Shown here in pieces: positions 25,820-37,190 of a stretch of 64,000 nucleotides of DNA (the stretch's first letter is position 1; every line of letters starts with the position of its first letter). The notes beneath the pieces were generated by a model. It worked only from the letters and a program-made list of their open reading frames with translations, was not told the DNA's origin and searched no databases. Source of the stretch: Sunxiuqinia indica (GTDB taxonomy: Bacteria; Bacteroidota; Bacteroidia; Bacteroidales; Prolixibacteraceae); the NCBI RefSeq assembly GCF_009847015.1, contig NZ_WVEM01000004.1:248001-312000 (forward strand), given 5' to 3'. Both the position numbers and the translations under genes were made by a program.

Positions 25820-26203
25820 ATGATGTTGCTCAAAGATTTACCGAAAGAGTTTAGGGAAAACCATATCTTCAGGTACACCTGCGGAAATGTTGAGTACCAG
25901 TGTAAAGCCACCTACCTGCCTTTTGGTATCCGTAATATGGAAAAATATGAAGGGATGCAACTGGAAGAAATATATTCTCCCCTTGTACACCTTGAATGGG
26001 AAGCTACGAATACGGAAAAATCGGTTTACCAGTCGCATTTTATTATGCCGTATTCGGTGATATGGTGGTTCAACAACCGGGACAAAACTGCCTATGATGA
26101 GATGATAGGTTACTCCGCTTTGGAGACTAACTATCTGGACCGGGTAAAAGAGGAAGACAGGCGGCTAAATGCGGGTGTACAATTAAACATTTTCAATTAT
26201 TAA
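25820..26203 (+). CDS. Hypothetical protein of the mobile element
   Basis: 127 residues, 15 nt after the previous gene. It is rich in aromatic residues (YTCGNVEYQCKATYLPFGI, MPYSVIWWFNNRDK) and looks like a compact mixed alpha/beta soluble protein. I do not recognise the family. Its codon use and clean start after a short gap support a real gene. Confidence 0.6.
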   Translation: MMLLKDLPKEFRENHIFRYTCGNVEYQCKATYLPFGIRNMEKYEGMQLEEIYSPLVHLEWEATNTEKSVYQSHFIMPYSVIWWFNNRDKTAYDEMIGYSALETNYLDRVKEEDRRLNAGVQLNIFNY

Positions 26204-26220
26204 TTAAAACTCCGTTAACC

Positions 26221-26448
26221 ATGAAAAAGATATTAAATAACAGGACGTTAAGAGTATGGGCTATAAGGCTTTTGATACTTTCTACAGCCTCGCACGTAAC
26301 AGGTCTGGGTATAGGTTATTGTTTTGCGGGATATTTTGTGCTAATGTTCCTGTTCCAATTCTTTGTAAGGCTGTTGTTGACTTTCGCCGGACTTGCACTT
26401 ATGGTGTTGCTTTTGCTCACTTTCTTTATTGGACTATTGACACTTTAA
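26221..26448 (+). CDS. Small hydrophobic membrane protein
   Basis: 75 residues, nearly all hydrophobic after a basic start (KKILNNRTLRVWAIRLL). Two transmembrane helices are likely (about 12-36 and 40-73). No family recognised. It follows the previous gene by 17 nt. Confidence 0.5.
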   Translation: MKKILNNRTLRVWAIRLLILSTASHVTGLGIGYCFAGYFVLMFLFQFFVRLLLTFAGLALMVLLLLTFFIGLLTL

Positions 26449-26461
26449 AACAGTATAATTG

Positions 26462-26513
26462 GCGGGCTGCTGCCCGCTACTTTTTTCGTGAGCCTGTGCG
26501 GGAAAAAAGTAGC
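26462..26513 (+). repeat. Two adjacent perfect hairpins
   Basis: GCGGGC-TGCT-GCCCGC (26462-26477) is directly followed by GCTACTTTTTTC at 26476-26487 pairing with GAAAAAAGTAGC at 26502-26513 (12 bp, 14-nt loop). They lie just after the small membrane gene. The first could help stop transcription; the second has its T run inside the stem, so it is not a standard terminator. Confidence 0.5.
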
Positions 26514-26669
26514 AAAAAACCTTTGGGGAGTATCATTAAATGTAAAAAAAACAGCATCAGCGTATAGACAAATGGGGACAAGGCTTGACATGTTAACGCT
26601 TAACTGTCAATTTGATAAGTTTATAAATAGGTTTGAAGGGACAGGTATAAAAGCCGGTCTTGTAAGCCT

Positions 26670-26855
26670 ATGCAGAAAACGGAAAACAGGAATATCGAAG
26701 AAGCAACCCGAAGGGTTAAAGAAAGGATGCCTTTGGAAAAAATCCGGCGTATCCCCAAATACAGGGATTTATCCCCGGAAGGTCATGAGCAGCTTATCAA
26801 AAATGCAGAAACCATTGCTTTGTTAATTCTCAAAGCCCTATTTTTTAAGAAATAA
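26670..26855 (+). CDS. Short hypothetical protein
   Basis: 61 residues, charged in the first half (EEATRRVKERMPLEKIRRIPKYRDLSPE, shown for its pattern R/K/E-rich) and helical with a hydrophobic end (LILKALFF). No family recognised. It lies 67 nt before the recombinase gene on the same strand. A real gene is plausible, but evidence is limited to composition and placement. Confidence 0.4.
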   Translation: MQKTENRNIEEATRRVKERMPLEKIRRIPKYRDLSPEGHEQLIKNAETIALLILKALFFKK

Positions 26856-26922
26856 CCAAGCGAATTGGCTTAATATTTGAGGTATTCTTCATCCTTAATT
26901 CTAATTTCAACACAATCCAAAA

Positions 26923-28568
<1,646 letters not shown>

Positions 28569-28586
28569 TTTTGCGCTTAGCGGTGG

Positions 28587-28617
28587 CAAATATAAGGCAA
28601 AATATTTAACTACAAAA
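28587..28617 (-). promoter_or_regulatory. tRNA-Phe promoter
   Basis: On the minus strand, TATATTTG (28594-28587) is the TAnnTTTG box and TTTTG (28617-28613) the upstream box, 18 nt apart. This is on the chromosomal side, so integration leaves tRNA expression intact. Confidence 0.75.
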
Positions 28618-28689
28618 CAATTTTTCAGCGATAAAGACTAAAAAAAAAGCCCCTCGTTCAGAACCTTTTCTTTTTCATGGATTTATCAA

Positions 28690-28719
28690 TTGAAAATCCG
28701 GTTACGTTTTCTACTTTTG
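28690..28719 (+). promoter_or_regulatory. Promoter of the M16 peptidase gene
   Basis: TTG at 28690-28692, 19-nt spacer, TACTTTTG at 28712-28719. A start near 28726 leaves a leader of about 14 nt before the GTG at 28740. Confidence 0.65.
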
Positions 28720-28739
28720 CACTCCAAATTTAAGCGAAC

Positions 28740-29960
28740 GTGAAAATAAATACCCATATATTTCCCAACGGCATTCGGTTAATTCACCAACAAGTTGAAT
28801 CTCCCGCTGCTCATTTTGGCATCATTTTAAATACCGGCTCGCGGGATGAATTAACAAAAGAACAGGGAATAGCCCATTTTATTGAGCATGTCATTTTTAA
28901 GGGAACCAAGAAGCGTAAGGCGTACCATATCATCAGCCGGATTGAAGATGTTGGTGGTGAAATAAATGCCTACACCTCGAAAGAAGAAACGGCAGTTTAT
29001 GCTTCATTTTTGAACAAGTATTACGACCGCAGCATGGAGCTTATTAGTGACATTATTACGAACAGCACCTTTCCGGCTAAAGAACTGGAGCGCGAAAAAG
29101 AAGTTGTACTGGAAGAAATCAACTCGTACAAAGACAGCCCAAGCGAATTAATTTTTGACGATTTTGATGAATTATTATTTGACGGACATCCTATTGCCCG
29201 CAATATTCTGGGAACTCCAAAGCACGTCAAATCATTTAAACAGGAAGACATCTTTCGCTTTTTGCAGAACAACTACCACACCGATGAAATGGTTTTAGCT
29301 TCGGTGGGCAATATTTCGTTTGAAAAGTTTCTGGCATTAGCTGAGAAATATTTCGCTGAAATCCCTGCACGCTTGCGCCAAGACAAAAGATTACTTTTTG
29401 ACCGTTACACTCCGGCCGTAAAACAAGTAAAACGCGACACGTTTCAAACCCACTGTGTGATTGGTAATATTGCCTATGATGCGCAAGACGAAAAACGCAT
29501 GGGCATGGTTTTACTCAATAACATACTAGGAGGGCAATCGATGAATTCGCGATTAAACCTGACCTTGCGCGAGCGCCATGGAATGGCTTACAACGTTGAA
29601 TCGAGCTATACGGCTTATTCTGACACCGGCCAGTTTAATGTTTACTTTGGAACCGAACACGAAAACTTAGATCGGGCACTAAAGTTGGTAAACAAAGAGT
29701 TTCGTTTGCTGAAGAACAAAAAGCTGGGAACGCTACAGTTAAGCAAAGCCAAAAGGCAACTGATTGGGCAAATTGCCTTATCGAGCGAAAACCGCGATGA
29801 CTTGATGCTCACACTCGGCAAAAGCTTTTTACTGTACAATAAAGTGGACAGCCTGCCGAAAATCTACGAAAAGATTGAAGCCATTACAGGAACACAGCTT
29901 TGGGAAATTGCCAATGAAATTTTTGATGAAACCCGTTTAAGTATCCTAACTTACGAATAA
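28740..29960 (+). CDS. M16 family zinc metallopeptidase (processing-peptidase-like)
   Basis: 406 residues from a GTG start; the promoter immediately upstream supports it. The inverted zinc motif HFIEHVIF (HxxEH) lies at about residues 45-52, with the distal Glu in EKEVVLEEI about 75 residues later. The C-terminal half is the second, non-catalytic M16 domain. The family degrades or processes peptides; the physiological substrate here is unknown. The stop shares a base with the ATG of the next gene (TAATG), so both are coupled. Confidence 0.9.
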   Translation: MKINTHIFPNGIRLIHQQVESPAAHFGIILNTGSRDELTKEQGIAHFIEHVIFKGTKKRKAYHIISRIEDVGGEINAYTSKEETAVYASFLNKYYDRSMELISDIITNSTFPAKELEREKEVVLEEINSYKDSPSELIFDDFDELLFDGHPIARNILGTPKHVKSFKQEDIFRFLQNNYHTDEMVLASVGNISFEKFLALAEKYFAEIPARLRQDKRLLFDRYTPAVKQVKRDTFQTHCVIGNIAYDAQDEKRMGMVLLNNILGGQSMNSRLNLTLRERHGMAYNVESSYTAYSDTGQFNVYFGTEHENLDRALKLVNKEFRLLKNKKLGTLQLSKAKRQLIGQIALSSENRDDLMLTLGKSFLLYNKVDSLPKIYEKIEAITGTQLWEIANEIFDETRLSILTYE

Positions 29961-30598
29961 TGGAAATCGCTTTTGAATTGGAAAAATATATTCTGGGTCA
30001 CATTAATGAGGAAGATCCGGTGCTAACAGAGCTCGAACGCGACACCTTTTTGAATGTACTCCAACCACGCATGCTCTCGGGACATCTGCAGGGCACAATC
30101 CTGACTATGTTTAGTCAGATGCTTCAACCCAAACAGATATTGGAAATCGGCACTTTTACCGGCTACTCGGCTATTTGTCTGGCAAAAGGCTTAGCTGAGG
30201 GCGGCCAACTACACACCATCGAAATCAACGATGAGTTGGAAAGCATGGCTTTAAAGTACTTTCAAAAAGCCGGGCTGGCGACTAAGATTATCCAACATAT
30301 TGGCGATGCGGAAATCGTAATCCCATCGCTTAGCGAACAATTTAATTTGGTATTTATTGATGGTGATAAACGGGAATATTCCAGCTATTTTGATTTGGTA
30401 ATCGATAAAGTACCGTCGGGAGGAGTGATCATCGCCGATAATATTTTGTGGAGTGGAAAAGTTACGGAACAACCAGATCCAAATGATCAGCAGACGATTG
30501 GCATTCTTGAGTTTAACCAAAAGATAAAGAATGACCCACGGGTTAGCCAAACCATCATTCCGCTGCGAGATGGCTTAATGCTGATTCGGAAAAACTAA
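29960..30598 (+). CDS. SAM-dependent O-methyltransferase (family 3)
   Basis: 212 residues. The SAM site ILEIGTFTGYSAICLAKGL, the acidic residue of HTIEINDE and the metal-site VFIDGDKREYSSYFDL are typical of class I cation-dependent O-methyltransferases of the catechol/caffeoyl-CoA type. Bacterial members often act on small phenolics, but the substrate cannot be told from sequence. Coupled to the M16 peptidase gene by TAATG. Confidence 0.88.
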   Translation: MEIAFELEKYILGHINEEDPVLTELERDTFLNVLQPRMLSGHLQGTILTMFSQMLQPKQILEIGTFTGYSAICLAKGLAEGGQLHTIEINDELESMALKYFQKAGLATKIIQHIGDAEIVIPSLSEQFNLVFIDGDKREYSSYFDLVIDKVPSGGVIIADNILWSGKVTEQPDPNDQQTIGILEFNQKIKNDPRVSQTIIPLRDGLMLIRKN

Positions 30599-30637
30599 CC
30601 TCCCAAAGTAGTTGACCATTTTTTAAGAAAGGTGCAA

Positions 30638-32068
30638 TTAAGACATCGTTTTTAGTGACTGAATAAAGTATTTTTTGGCTTTTGCTGATTTCACATTGGC
30701 TCCGGGACCATTGATACAACCTCCTTCACAAGCCATGACTTCGTAAAACTGAGAATTGTTTTTTCCCTTCGCCATCAATTGAAGTTGTTTGACGGCCTTT
30801 TTGTCAATACCATCAATCTGTTCGTACGAAAAGTCTGCCACCTGTTTCTCGGCTAAAACAGCCTTCAGAACTCCCCCACTCTGCGCGAAACCACGAGATT
30901 CAAGCGTGTAACGATCCAAACTGGCAGCATCCATTTTGTCGGGCTGAATTTCCATGCCTTCCATGATAGCATCCAACTCCTCAAAACTCAACACAAAATC
31001 TACCGAGCCCAAATCACGAGCTTCTTTGCGCTTAGCTACGCAAGGTCCTACAAAAACCAGTTTTGCTTCCGGATGCTTCTCGCGCAACTCTTCAGCAGTA
31101 TAAGCCATTGGCGAAGGAGTGTGAGACACATGAGCTTCCAGTTCAGGAACGTGTTTGCGAACTGTCTCAACATACGAAGGACAGCAAGAAGTGGTCATAA
31201 ACGATTCATTTTGCTCCAGCTTCTCTTTCAATTCCTCGGCCTCATGACGAGCCGTCTTCTCGGCTCCACGTGCAACTTCAACCACTTCGCTAAAACCAAT
31301 TTCCTGAATAGCAGCCAATACCTGTCCCGGTGCTTCCTGATACTGGGCCATAATAGCCGGAGCAACCATGGCAATAACCTGTTGCTTTTGCTCAATCGCC
31401 TTCAACACATCAACAATGGCCGACAATTCGAAAATGGCACCAAAAGGACAAGCTGTAATACACTTTCCACAATAGATGCACTTGTCCTCGTCAATTTGCT
31501 CAATACCATTTTCATTTTTACTGATGGCACCAACCGGACACGCTTCCTCGCAAGGAATAGGAATATAAACAATGGCATGGTAAGGACAAGCTTTTTGACA
31601 GAGACCACAGTTTACGCATTCATCTACCTTTATCTCCGTTTGACCTGTTGGAGTGAAGCGAATCGCATTCTTTGGACAATTCATGACGCATGGACTTGCC
31701 ACACAACCACGGCATAAATTGGTTACCACGTAATTTGCCTGAACACATGAGGTACAGGCTTCATCAACAACCGTTAAAATATTATCTGACAGTTTTTCAC
31801 GCGACAACGCTTTCTCTGCGTAGTTATTTAATCGGTATGAATCAATATCTCCCTCTGGAACTTCAAAGCCCAAAAGCGGTAGCATTTTATAGCGGGTAAT
31901 TGCACGCTCTTTATAAATACAACAGCGCCCACGGGCTTCCCGGCTTTTCGGATACAGCTCCACCGGCATCTCATCGATTTTTGAACTTAACTCACCCTGT
32001 TTAAACAACTTTACCAACCTGGCCATCAATTCGTGCCGAATGATCATTACATTGTTTATATACGCCAT
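30638..32068 (-). CDS. Monomeric [FeFe] hydrogenase-like protein with ferredoxin domains
   Basis: 476 residues from ATG 32068. N-terminal Cys-rich part: an unusual CTSCVQANYVVTNLCRGCVASPC cluster, then CVNCGLCQKACP and CIYCGKCITACP ferredoxin motifs. The H-cluster signatures are TSCCPSYV (about 190-200), GPCVAKRKEA and MACEGGCINGPG, deviating from the standard TSCCPxW, MPCxxKxxE and MACxxGCxxGGG. They fit the group B-like monomeric enzymes of anaerobes, as far as I recall. It would oxidise or produce H2 with ferredoxin in the cytoplasm. No hydEFG maturation genes are in the window, so activity depends on genes elsewhere. Confidence 0.8.
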   Translation of the reverse strand: MAYINNVMIIRHELMARLVKLFKQGELSSKIDEMPVELYPKSREARGRCCIYKERAITRYKMLPLLGFEVPEGDIDSYRLNNYAEKALSREKLSDNILTVVDEACTSCVQANYVVTNLCRGCVASPCVMNCPKNAIRFTPTGQTEIKVDECVNCGLCQKACPYHAIVYIPIPCEEACPVGAISKNENGIEQIDEDKCIYCGKCITACPFGAIFELSAIVDVLKAIEQKQQVIAMVAPAIMAQYQEAPGQVLAAIQEIGFSEVVEVARGAEKTARHEAEELKEKLEQNESFMTTSCCPSYVETVRKHVPELEAHVSHTPSPMAYTAEELREKHPEAKLVFVGPCVAKRKEARDLGSVDFVLSFEELDAIMEGMEIQPDKMDAASLDRYTLESRGFAQSGGVLKAVLAEKQVADFSYEQIDGIDKKAVKQLQLMAKGKNNSQFYEVMACEGGCINGPGANVKSAKAKKYFIQSLKTMS

Positions 32069-32220
32069 GTCCTTCGTTTTTAATGCAGGCCGCAAATGTA
32101 GATATTTTTCATGCTATAGAACATGATCGATGCATTTCATTCACTTAAATTCAGAATTTATTCAGATTCTAAATAGTGAGTTAACAAGCCCGATAAAAAC
32201 TTCCATAAACTCAACAAGTA

Positions 32221-32742
32221 TTAAGGCTGCTTTCGAGCTTCCAACGGCAGATGGTACGAAATAAAATATTCCCATTTTGAGGGATCAAATTTATTGCCAT
32301 TTGAGAGGAGCTGCACGCCTCAAATTACACCTACAGTGCCAAGTACAGCAAATGGAACGCCTAATAAAACACCAATCACCCCATAGTCAGCCAATGATGC
32401 AAGACCTGCGATTGCCAACACGGTACCCGAACCTGCTAGAAGACCGCCAGGAATAAGCAAAGTTGTTCCTCCCAACTTGCTCGAAGATGCTTTGGCGCTT
32501 AGTTTCTGAATCTGACTGATCGGAATCGTATCTTCATGGATGAGAATTGCCTGATCAGACCCTACTTTGAACTTCCCTTTATATGTTTTCCCATTTTAAA
32601 TAACTTCCACCTTGGTATCTTCTTTTACAAAGATAGATTTTTGAGATCCTTACTTTTTAAAAATAAGTCCGTTTGTCGATTGTGCCAGTCCTGCTGTAAC
32701 AAATAGAAAAAGAAGAGTGAATGCGGTAATTAGCTTTCTCAC
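32221..32742 (-). pseudogene. Decayed gene for a small secreted/membrane protein (three in-frame stops)
   Basis: One uninterrupted frame of 174 codons from a GTG at 32742 reads as a protein: signal peptide (KLITAFTLLFLFVTAGLAQ), a beta-rich part (YKGKFKVGSDQAILIHEDTIPI), a long Gly/Ala/Leu-rich hydrophobic hairpin and a C-terminal KFDPSKWEYF. It is broken by TAA at 32652-32650, TAA at 32598-32596 and TGA at 32322-32320. No frameshift was needed to join the pieces, so decay looks recent. The original start was probably ATG changed to GTG. Family not recognised. Confidence 0.75.
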
Positions 32743-32852
32743 AACATTCTTGTTTAGCGAAGCTCACACAACTATTAAATGTCTGTAATACAAAAACTAA
32801 ACACCAAACATCAATCGATGAGTAAAGTTTTCATAACTGAACTTATTTTCAC

Positions 32853-32897
32853 AAAAAAAAAAAAAAAAGGATGGCATCTTGCAAGAAGATATCATCC
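32853..32897 (-). terminator. Intrinsic terminator after leuS
   Basis: Minus-strand hairpin with arms GGATG-x2-ATCTT and AAGAT-x2-CATCC (32897-32869), followed by a run of 16 U. It lies 68 nt after the leuS stop. Confidence 0.85.
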
Positions 32898-32964
32898 TTT
32901 TTTCTCGATTCAAAATATCATTTAATCAAACAAACGCCTCAATTAGTCCAATCGAAGTTTCTCA

Positions 32965-35616
32965 TTAAATCACGACATTAATAATCTTTTGGGGAACATA
33001 AATTACTTTCTTGGGAGTTTTGCCGTCCAGCCATTTCTGAGCCAGCTCATGCTCCAACACCGATTTTTCAACCTCATTTCGAGGCATATCCAGTGGTAAT
33101 TCAATTTTAAAACGCATTTTACCATTGAATGAAACCGGATACTCGTGACTATCTTCCACCAGCAGGCTTTCGTCGGCCACAGGCCAAGGCTCGTATGCCA
33201 ATGTTTTTTCGTTGCCATATATACTCCAGAGCTCTTCGGCCAGGTGTGGGGCGTATGGCGCCAAAATAGTTGCAAAAGTTTCCGCTGTTGCTTTGGTCAC
33301 TTTTCCTTTTTTAATGGCCAGGTTGTTGAAAACCATTAAAGCAGAAATACCGGTATTGAATTTCAGGTTCTCAATATCGTCGCCCACCTTAATAATGGTT
33401 TGCTGCAATAACTTAAGTACTTCATTGTCCTCTTCACCATCCACAATATGATCAGGATTTGCAAAGAAACGGTGAGCACGGCTTAGAAATCCAAACACTC
33501 CTTTAACACCATTTTCAGCCCACGGTTTGGTATCATCCAACGGCCCCATAAACATCTCGTATAGTCGAAGAGCATCAGCTCCATATTTTTCAACCACATC
33601 ATCCGGATTGATAACGTTTTTTAACGACTTGGACATTTTAGCAACAATCTGCCGCAATTCTTCGCCGGTTTCAGCATGAAAATACTGCCCTTCCTTTTCT
33701 TCTACCAAGTCTGAAGTAACTTTTGCTCCAGTTTGAGTTTCGTATGCAAAAGCCAAAATCATTCCCTGGTTGAACAGTTTTTTGAAGGGTTCGTCAGTTG
33801 AAACCACACCTAAATCGAACAGTACTTTGTGCCAAAAACGAGAATACAATAAGTGAAGCACGGCATGTTCAGCACCTCCAATATACAAATCAACAGGCAT
33901 CCAGTAATTCTCCAGTTTCGGATCAAAAATCTGTTCATCATTTTTCGGATCGATGTAGCGCAAGAAATACCAACACGAACCTGCCCATTGAGGCATAGTG
34001 TTAGTTTCGCGTCGACCTTTCCGGCCATTTTTATCCACCACGGTTAGCCAGTCTCCGGCATTTGCCAAGGGTGACTCACCGCCATCTCCGGGTTCAAATT
34101 TCTCCATGTCGGGCAAAGTTACCGGCAGGTCATCTTCAACAACAGTCACCTCACCGTCTTCCCAGTGAATAACGGGGAATGGCTCACCCCAATAACGCTG
34201 ACGACTAAACAGCCAATCGCGCAGTTTGAAATTGGTCGTAGCACTTCCAATACCTTTCTCTTCAAGCCAGCTAGTTACTTTCGCAATACCATCCGTTTTG
34301 CTCAGTCCGTTTATATCAAGCCCGGTTTTGTCGCTCGATGAATTAACGTAAGCACCATCTTCGGTCCAACAAGCTTTACCTGCCAATACCTTTTCGCGTG
34401 TTTCCTCATCAGCATCTTTCGGATCGAGAATGCAGGTGATGGGGATGTCAAATTTCTCTGCAAATTCAAAGTCGCGTGTATCGTGTGCCGGAACGGCCAT
34501 AATGGCACCTGTTCCATAGCCCATCAAGACATAGTCGGCTACCCAAATCGGCACTTGTGTTCCGGTTACCGGATTAATTGCATAGCGCCCGGTAAATACG
34601 CCCGTTTTTTCTTTAGCCAACTCAGTTCGGTCTAAGTCCGATTTTAACGAAGCGGCCTGTGAATATTTTTTAACTTCTTCTTTTTTCTCGTCAACAACCA
34701 ACGCATCCAACATCGAATGCTCGGGTGAAACCACCATGTACGTTGCTCCAAATAAGGTATCCGGACGAGTGGTATAAACACGTAAGCTTTCTGTCAATCC
34801 TTCAACTGCAAAATCAACCTCTGCTCCGATGGATTTACCGATCCAGTTTTTCTGCATGTCTTTTACACCTTCGGGCCAATCCAAATCATCCAGACCTTCA
34901 AGCAAACGCTGTGCATAGTGCGGAATACGAAGCAACCATTGTTTCAGGTTTTTGCGAATCACTTTGTTTCCACATTTCTCGTGCGAACCATCAGTTAAAA
35001 CTTCCTCGTTGGCACAAACCGTTTTACAGTTTTCGCACCACCAAACCTGCGCGTCGTCGTAATATGCCAAACGTTTCTTACCTATATATTCTTTTACCGT
35101 AGCATCTCCTTCAGCTTTCACTTCTTCTGGAATTGGCAATTCACCAATTGGGCGACCTTTTCCTTGCTCGTAATCAAACCAGGTATTATACAGTTTCGTG
35201 AAAATCCACTGTGTCCACTTGAAGTATTTGGGGTCAGTTGTATTAATCTCACGATCCCAATCATAACTCAAACCCAGTGTCTTAATCTGTCGACGGAAAT
35301 TGTCACAGTTTTTCTGCGTAGTAACTGCCGGGTGTGTTCCTGTTTGTATGGCGTATTGCTCAGCCGGTAATCCAAATGCGTCCCACCCCATCGGGTGAAG
35401 CACATTAAATCCTTTCATCCGCTTATAACGACTGATAATATCAGTGGCTGTATAGCCCTCAGGATGTCCCACATGCAATCCTGCTCCTGATGGATAAGGA
35501 AACATGTCGAGAATATAATATTTAGGTTTTGTAAAATCGTTTGGAGTTTTGAAAGTTTTATTTTCCTCCCAGTAGGCTTGCCATTTTGGCTCAATTTCCC
35601 CGAATTTGTATTCCAT
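32965..35616 (-). CDS. leuS: Leucyl-tRNA synthetase
   Basis: 883 residues, normal length for bacterial LeuRS. Class I signatures are HVGHPEG near residue 47 (HIGH box) and KMSKSLKN (KMSKS). A CP1 editing insertion includes [19 protein letters not shown] and [21 protein letters not shown], and a zinc-like Cys pair CENCKTVC. The C-terminal anticodon-binding domain ends IINVVI. It charges tRNA-Leu in the cytoplasm. Monocistronic, with its own terminator. Confidence 0.98.
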   Translation of the reverse strand: MEYKFGEIEPKWQAYWEENKTFKTPNDFTKPKYYILDMFPYPSGAGLHVGHPEGYTATDIISRYKRMKGFNVLHPMGWDAFGLPAEQYAIQTGTHPAVTTQKNCDNFRRQIKTLGLSYDWDREINTTDPKYFKWTQWIFTKLYNTWFDYEQGKGRPIGELPIPEEVKAEGDATVKEYIGKKRLAYYDDAQVWWCENCKTVCANEEVLTDGSHEKCGNKVIRKNLKQWLLRIPHYAQRLLEGLDDLDWPEGVKDMQKNWIGKSIGAEVDFAVEGLTESLRVYTTRPDTLFGATYMVVSPEHSMLDALVVDEKKEEVKKYSQAASLKSDLDRTELAKEKTGVFTGRYAINPVTGTQVPIWVADYVLMGYGTGAIMAVPAHDTRDFEFAEKFDIPITCILDPKDADEETREKVLAGKACWTEDGAYVNSSSDKTGLDINGLSKTDGIAKVTSWLEEKGIGSATTNFKLRDWLFSRQRYWGEPFPVIHWEDGEVTVVEDDLPVTLPDMEKFEPGDGGESPLANAGDWLTVVDKNGRKGRRETNTMPQWAGSCWYFLRYIDPKNDEQIFDPKLENYWMPVDLYIGGAEHAVLHLLYSRFWHKVLFDLGVVSTDEPFKKLFNQGMILAFAYETQTGAKVTSDLVEEKEGQYFHAETGEELRQIVAKMSKSLKNVINPDDVVEKYGADALRLYEMFMGPLDDTKPWAENGVKGVFGFLSRAHRFFANPDHIVDGEEDNEVLKLLQQTIIKVGDDIENLKFNTGISALMVFNNLAIKKGKVTKATAETFATILAPYAPHLAEELWSIYGNEKTLAYEPWPVADESLLVEDSHEYPVSFNGKMRFKIELPLDMPRNEVEKSVLEHELAQKWLDGKTPKKVIYVPQKIINVVI

Positions 35617-35761
35617 CGTATTGACTGATTTAAAGCATTTTCAATTGAGGCGCAAAGATAGAAAAAAGTGCGGAGAGTTCATGATTAATAGGAAACCCGT
35701 ATTGGAAGTGAAAAATTTGAGGTCGATAACAGAACACTCCTTCAGGTTTGTCCGGAAATGA

Positions 35762-35798
35762 AAATAGGATGTTCGAAATAATTTCGAACATCCTATTT
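35762..35798 (-). terminator. Terminator after ald (perfect 18-bp palindromic stem)
   Basis: AAATAGGATGTTCGAAAT is followed after one base by its exact reverse complement, ending ATTT. It lies 21 nt behind the ald stop and may work in both directions. Confidence 0.75.
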
Positions 35799-35818
35799 AT
35801 ATCTGTAATTATCTTTTC

Positions 35819-36931
35819 TCACAAAACAGAATCAACAGCAACATAAGGCAAGTCGAAAGCATCGGAAACACCTTTATAAACCACTTTACCTTCCACAACG
35901 TTCAATCCTTTACGCAACGGACCGTTTTCTTTACACGCTAGTTTCCAGCCTTTATTGGCCAGCTCAATAGCATTTGGCAGCGTTGCATTGGTCAACGCAA
36001 GAGTTGATGTACGCGGAACAGCTCCCGGCATATTTGCCACACAGTAATGAATCACATCGTCAATCACAAAGTTTGGGTTGTCGTGCGTTGTTGGCGTGGT
36101 CGTTTCGAAACACCCCCCCTGATCAACAGCTACATCAACCATAACTGTCCCTGGACGCATTGTTGGCAACATGTCTCGGGTAATCAGTTTTGGTGCTTTT
36201 GTTCCGGGAATCAAAACTGCTCCAATTATCAAAATGTGTGACTGCACCATTTCGCGAATATTAAACTCGTTACTCATCATGGTTTTCACATTAGCGGGCA
36301 TAATATCATCCAAATACCGAAGACGTTTTAAACTAACATCCATAATGGTTACATCAGCGCCCAAACCGGCAGCCATCTTGGCCGCTTCGGTACCAACAAT
36401 CCCTCCGCCAATAATTAGAGCTTTAGCTGGGGTTACTCCGGGAACTCCGCCCAGCAAGACACCATACCCACCGTAGGTTTTCTCTAAATACTTGGCACCT
36501 TCCTGTACCGACATGCGACCGGCCACTTCCGACATAGGAATCAATAAAGGAAGTGAGCGATCATCCAACTCTACGGTTTCATATGCCAAACACACAGCTT
36601 CACGTTCAATCATGGCCTGTGTCAAGGTTTCCGAAGATGCAAAATGGAAATACGTATAAAGAATCTGCCCTTTTCGAATCAGCTTATATTCTGGCTCAAT
36701 CGGCTCTTTCACCTTGATAATCATTTCAGCGACAGCATAAACTTCTTCAATGGTTGGAAGTAGCTTAGCTCCTGCAAACATATAATCCTCATCAGTAAAA
36801 CCACTGCCCATGCCAGCCAAAGCCTGAACATAGACTTCATGCCCGTTTTTTACCATTTCAGCGGTTCCGGCAGGAGTGAGCGCGACTCTATTCTCGTTAT
36901 TCTTAATCTCTTTGGGTACTCCAACTATCAT
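35819..36931 (-). CDS. ald: Alanine dehydrogenase
   Basis: 370 residues, full length. It starts MIVGVPKEIKNNENRVALTPAG, the hallmark of alanine dehydrogenase/PNT proteins, has the substrate-loop segment KVKEPIEPEY, and the NAD-binding GGGIVGTEAAKMAAGLGADV with D at the end of the second strand. It interconverts alanine and pyruvate with NH4+ and NADH. It stands alone between leuS and a divergent aminotransferase gene; the shared 259-nt gap holds the promoters of both. Confidence 0.96.
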   Translation of the reverse strand: MIVGVPKEIKNNENRVALTPAGTAEMVKNGHEVYVQALAGMGSGFTDEDYMFAGAKLLPTIEEVYAVAEMIIKVKEPIEPEYKLIRKGQILYTYFHFASSETLTQAMIEREAVCLAYETVELDDRSLPLLIPMSEVAGRMSVQEGAKYLEKTYGGYGVLLGGVPGVTPAKALIIGGGIVGTEAAKMAAGLGADVTIMDVSLKRLRYLDDIMPANVKTMMSNEFNIREMVQSHILIIGAVLIPGTKAPKLITRDMLPTMRPGTVMVDVAVDQGGCFETTTPTTHDNPNFVIDDVIHYCVANMPGAVPRTSTLALTNATLPNAIELANKGWKLACKENGPLRKGLNVVEGKVVYKGVSDAFDLPYVAVDSVL

Positions 36932-37156
36932 CTTATTGTTATTTAAATATGAATTTCTAATAAATCAAAAGTAGGCTATTGCTATTCTCTAAAGTATGAC
37001 AAAAAACAAGAAAATATACATTCCTAGTTCCTTGCTTTCAAAAAATTACAGCGAATCAACAGTCTCCCATGAAAGGCTATCAAAATCGAAGTCAATTCGA
37101 ATAAAAAACATCAAATTACTGCAAAAAAGTTTGTTTTTATTTAAGATTGTTAATCG

Positions 37157-37164
37157 TATCTTTG
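37157..37164 (+). promoter_or_regulatory. -7 box of the aminotransferase gene
   Basis: TATCTTTG matches TAnnTTTG. A TTTG lies at 37130-37133, slightly further than usual. Transcription from about 37171 supports the ATG at 37191 and rules out the longer frame that begins at 36996. Confidence 0.6.
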
Positions 37165-37190
37165 CCGACTTAGCGAAACTATTTTACAAC

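Noticed and set aside
32853-32868. Run of 16 A as a slippage or phase-variation site
   Set aside because: It is the T run of the leuS terminator on the minus strand and lies in no gene.
36996-37190. 65-codon N-terminal extension of the aminotransferase
   Set aside because: A good -7 box at 37157-37164 lies inside it, and homologous enzymes begin near MPTTSIRGNKM.
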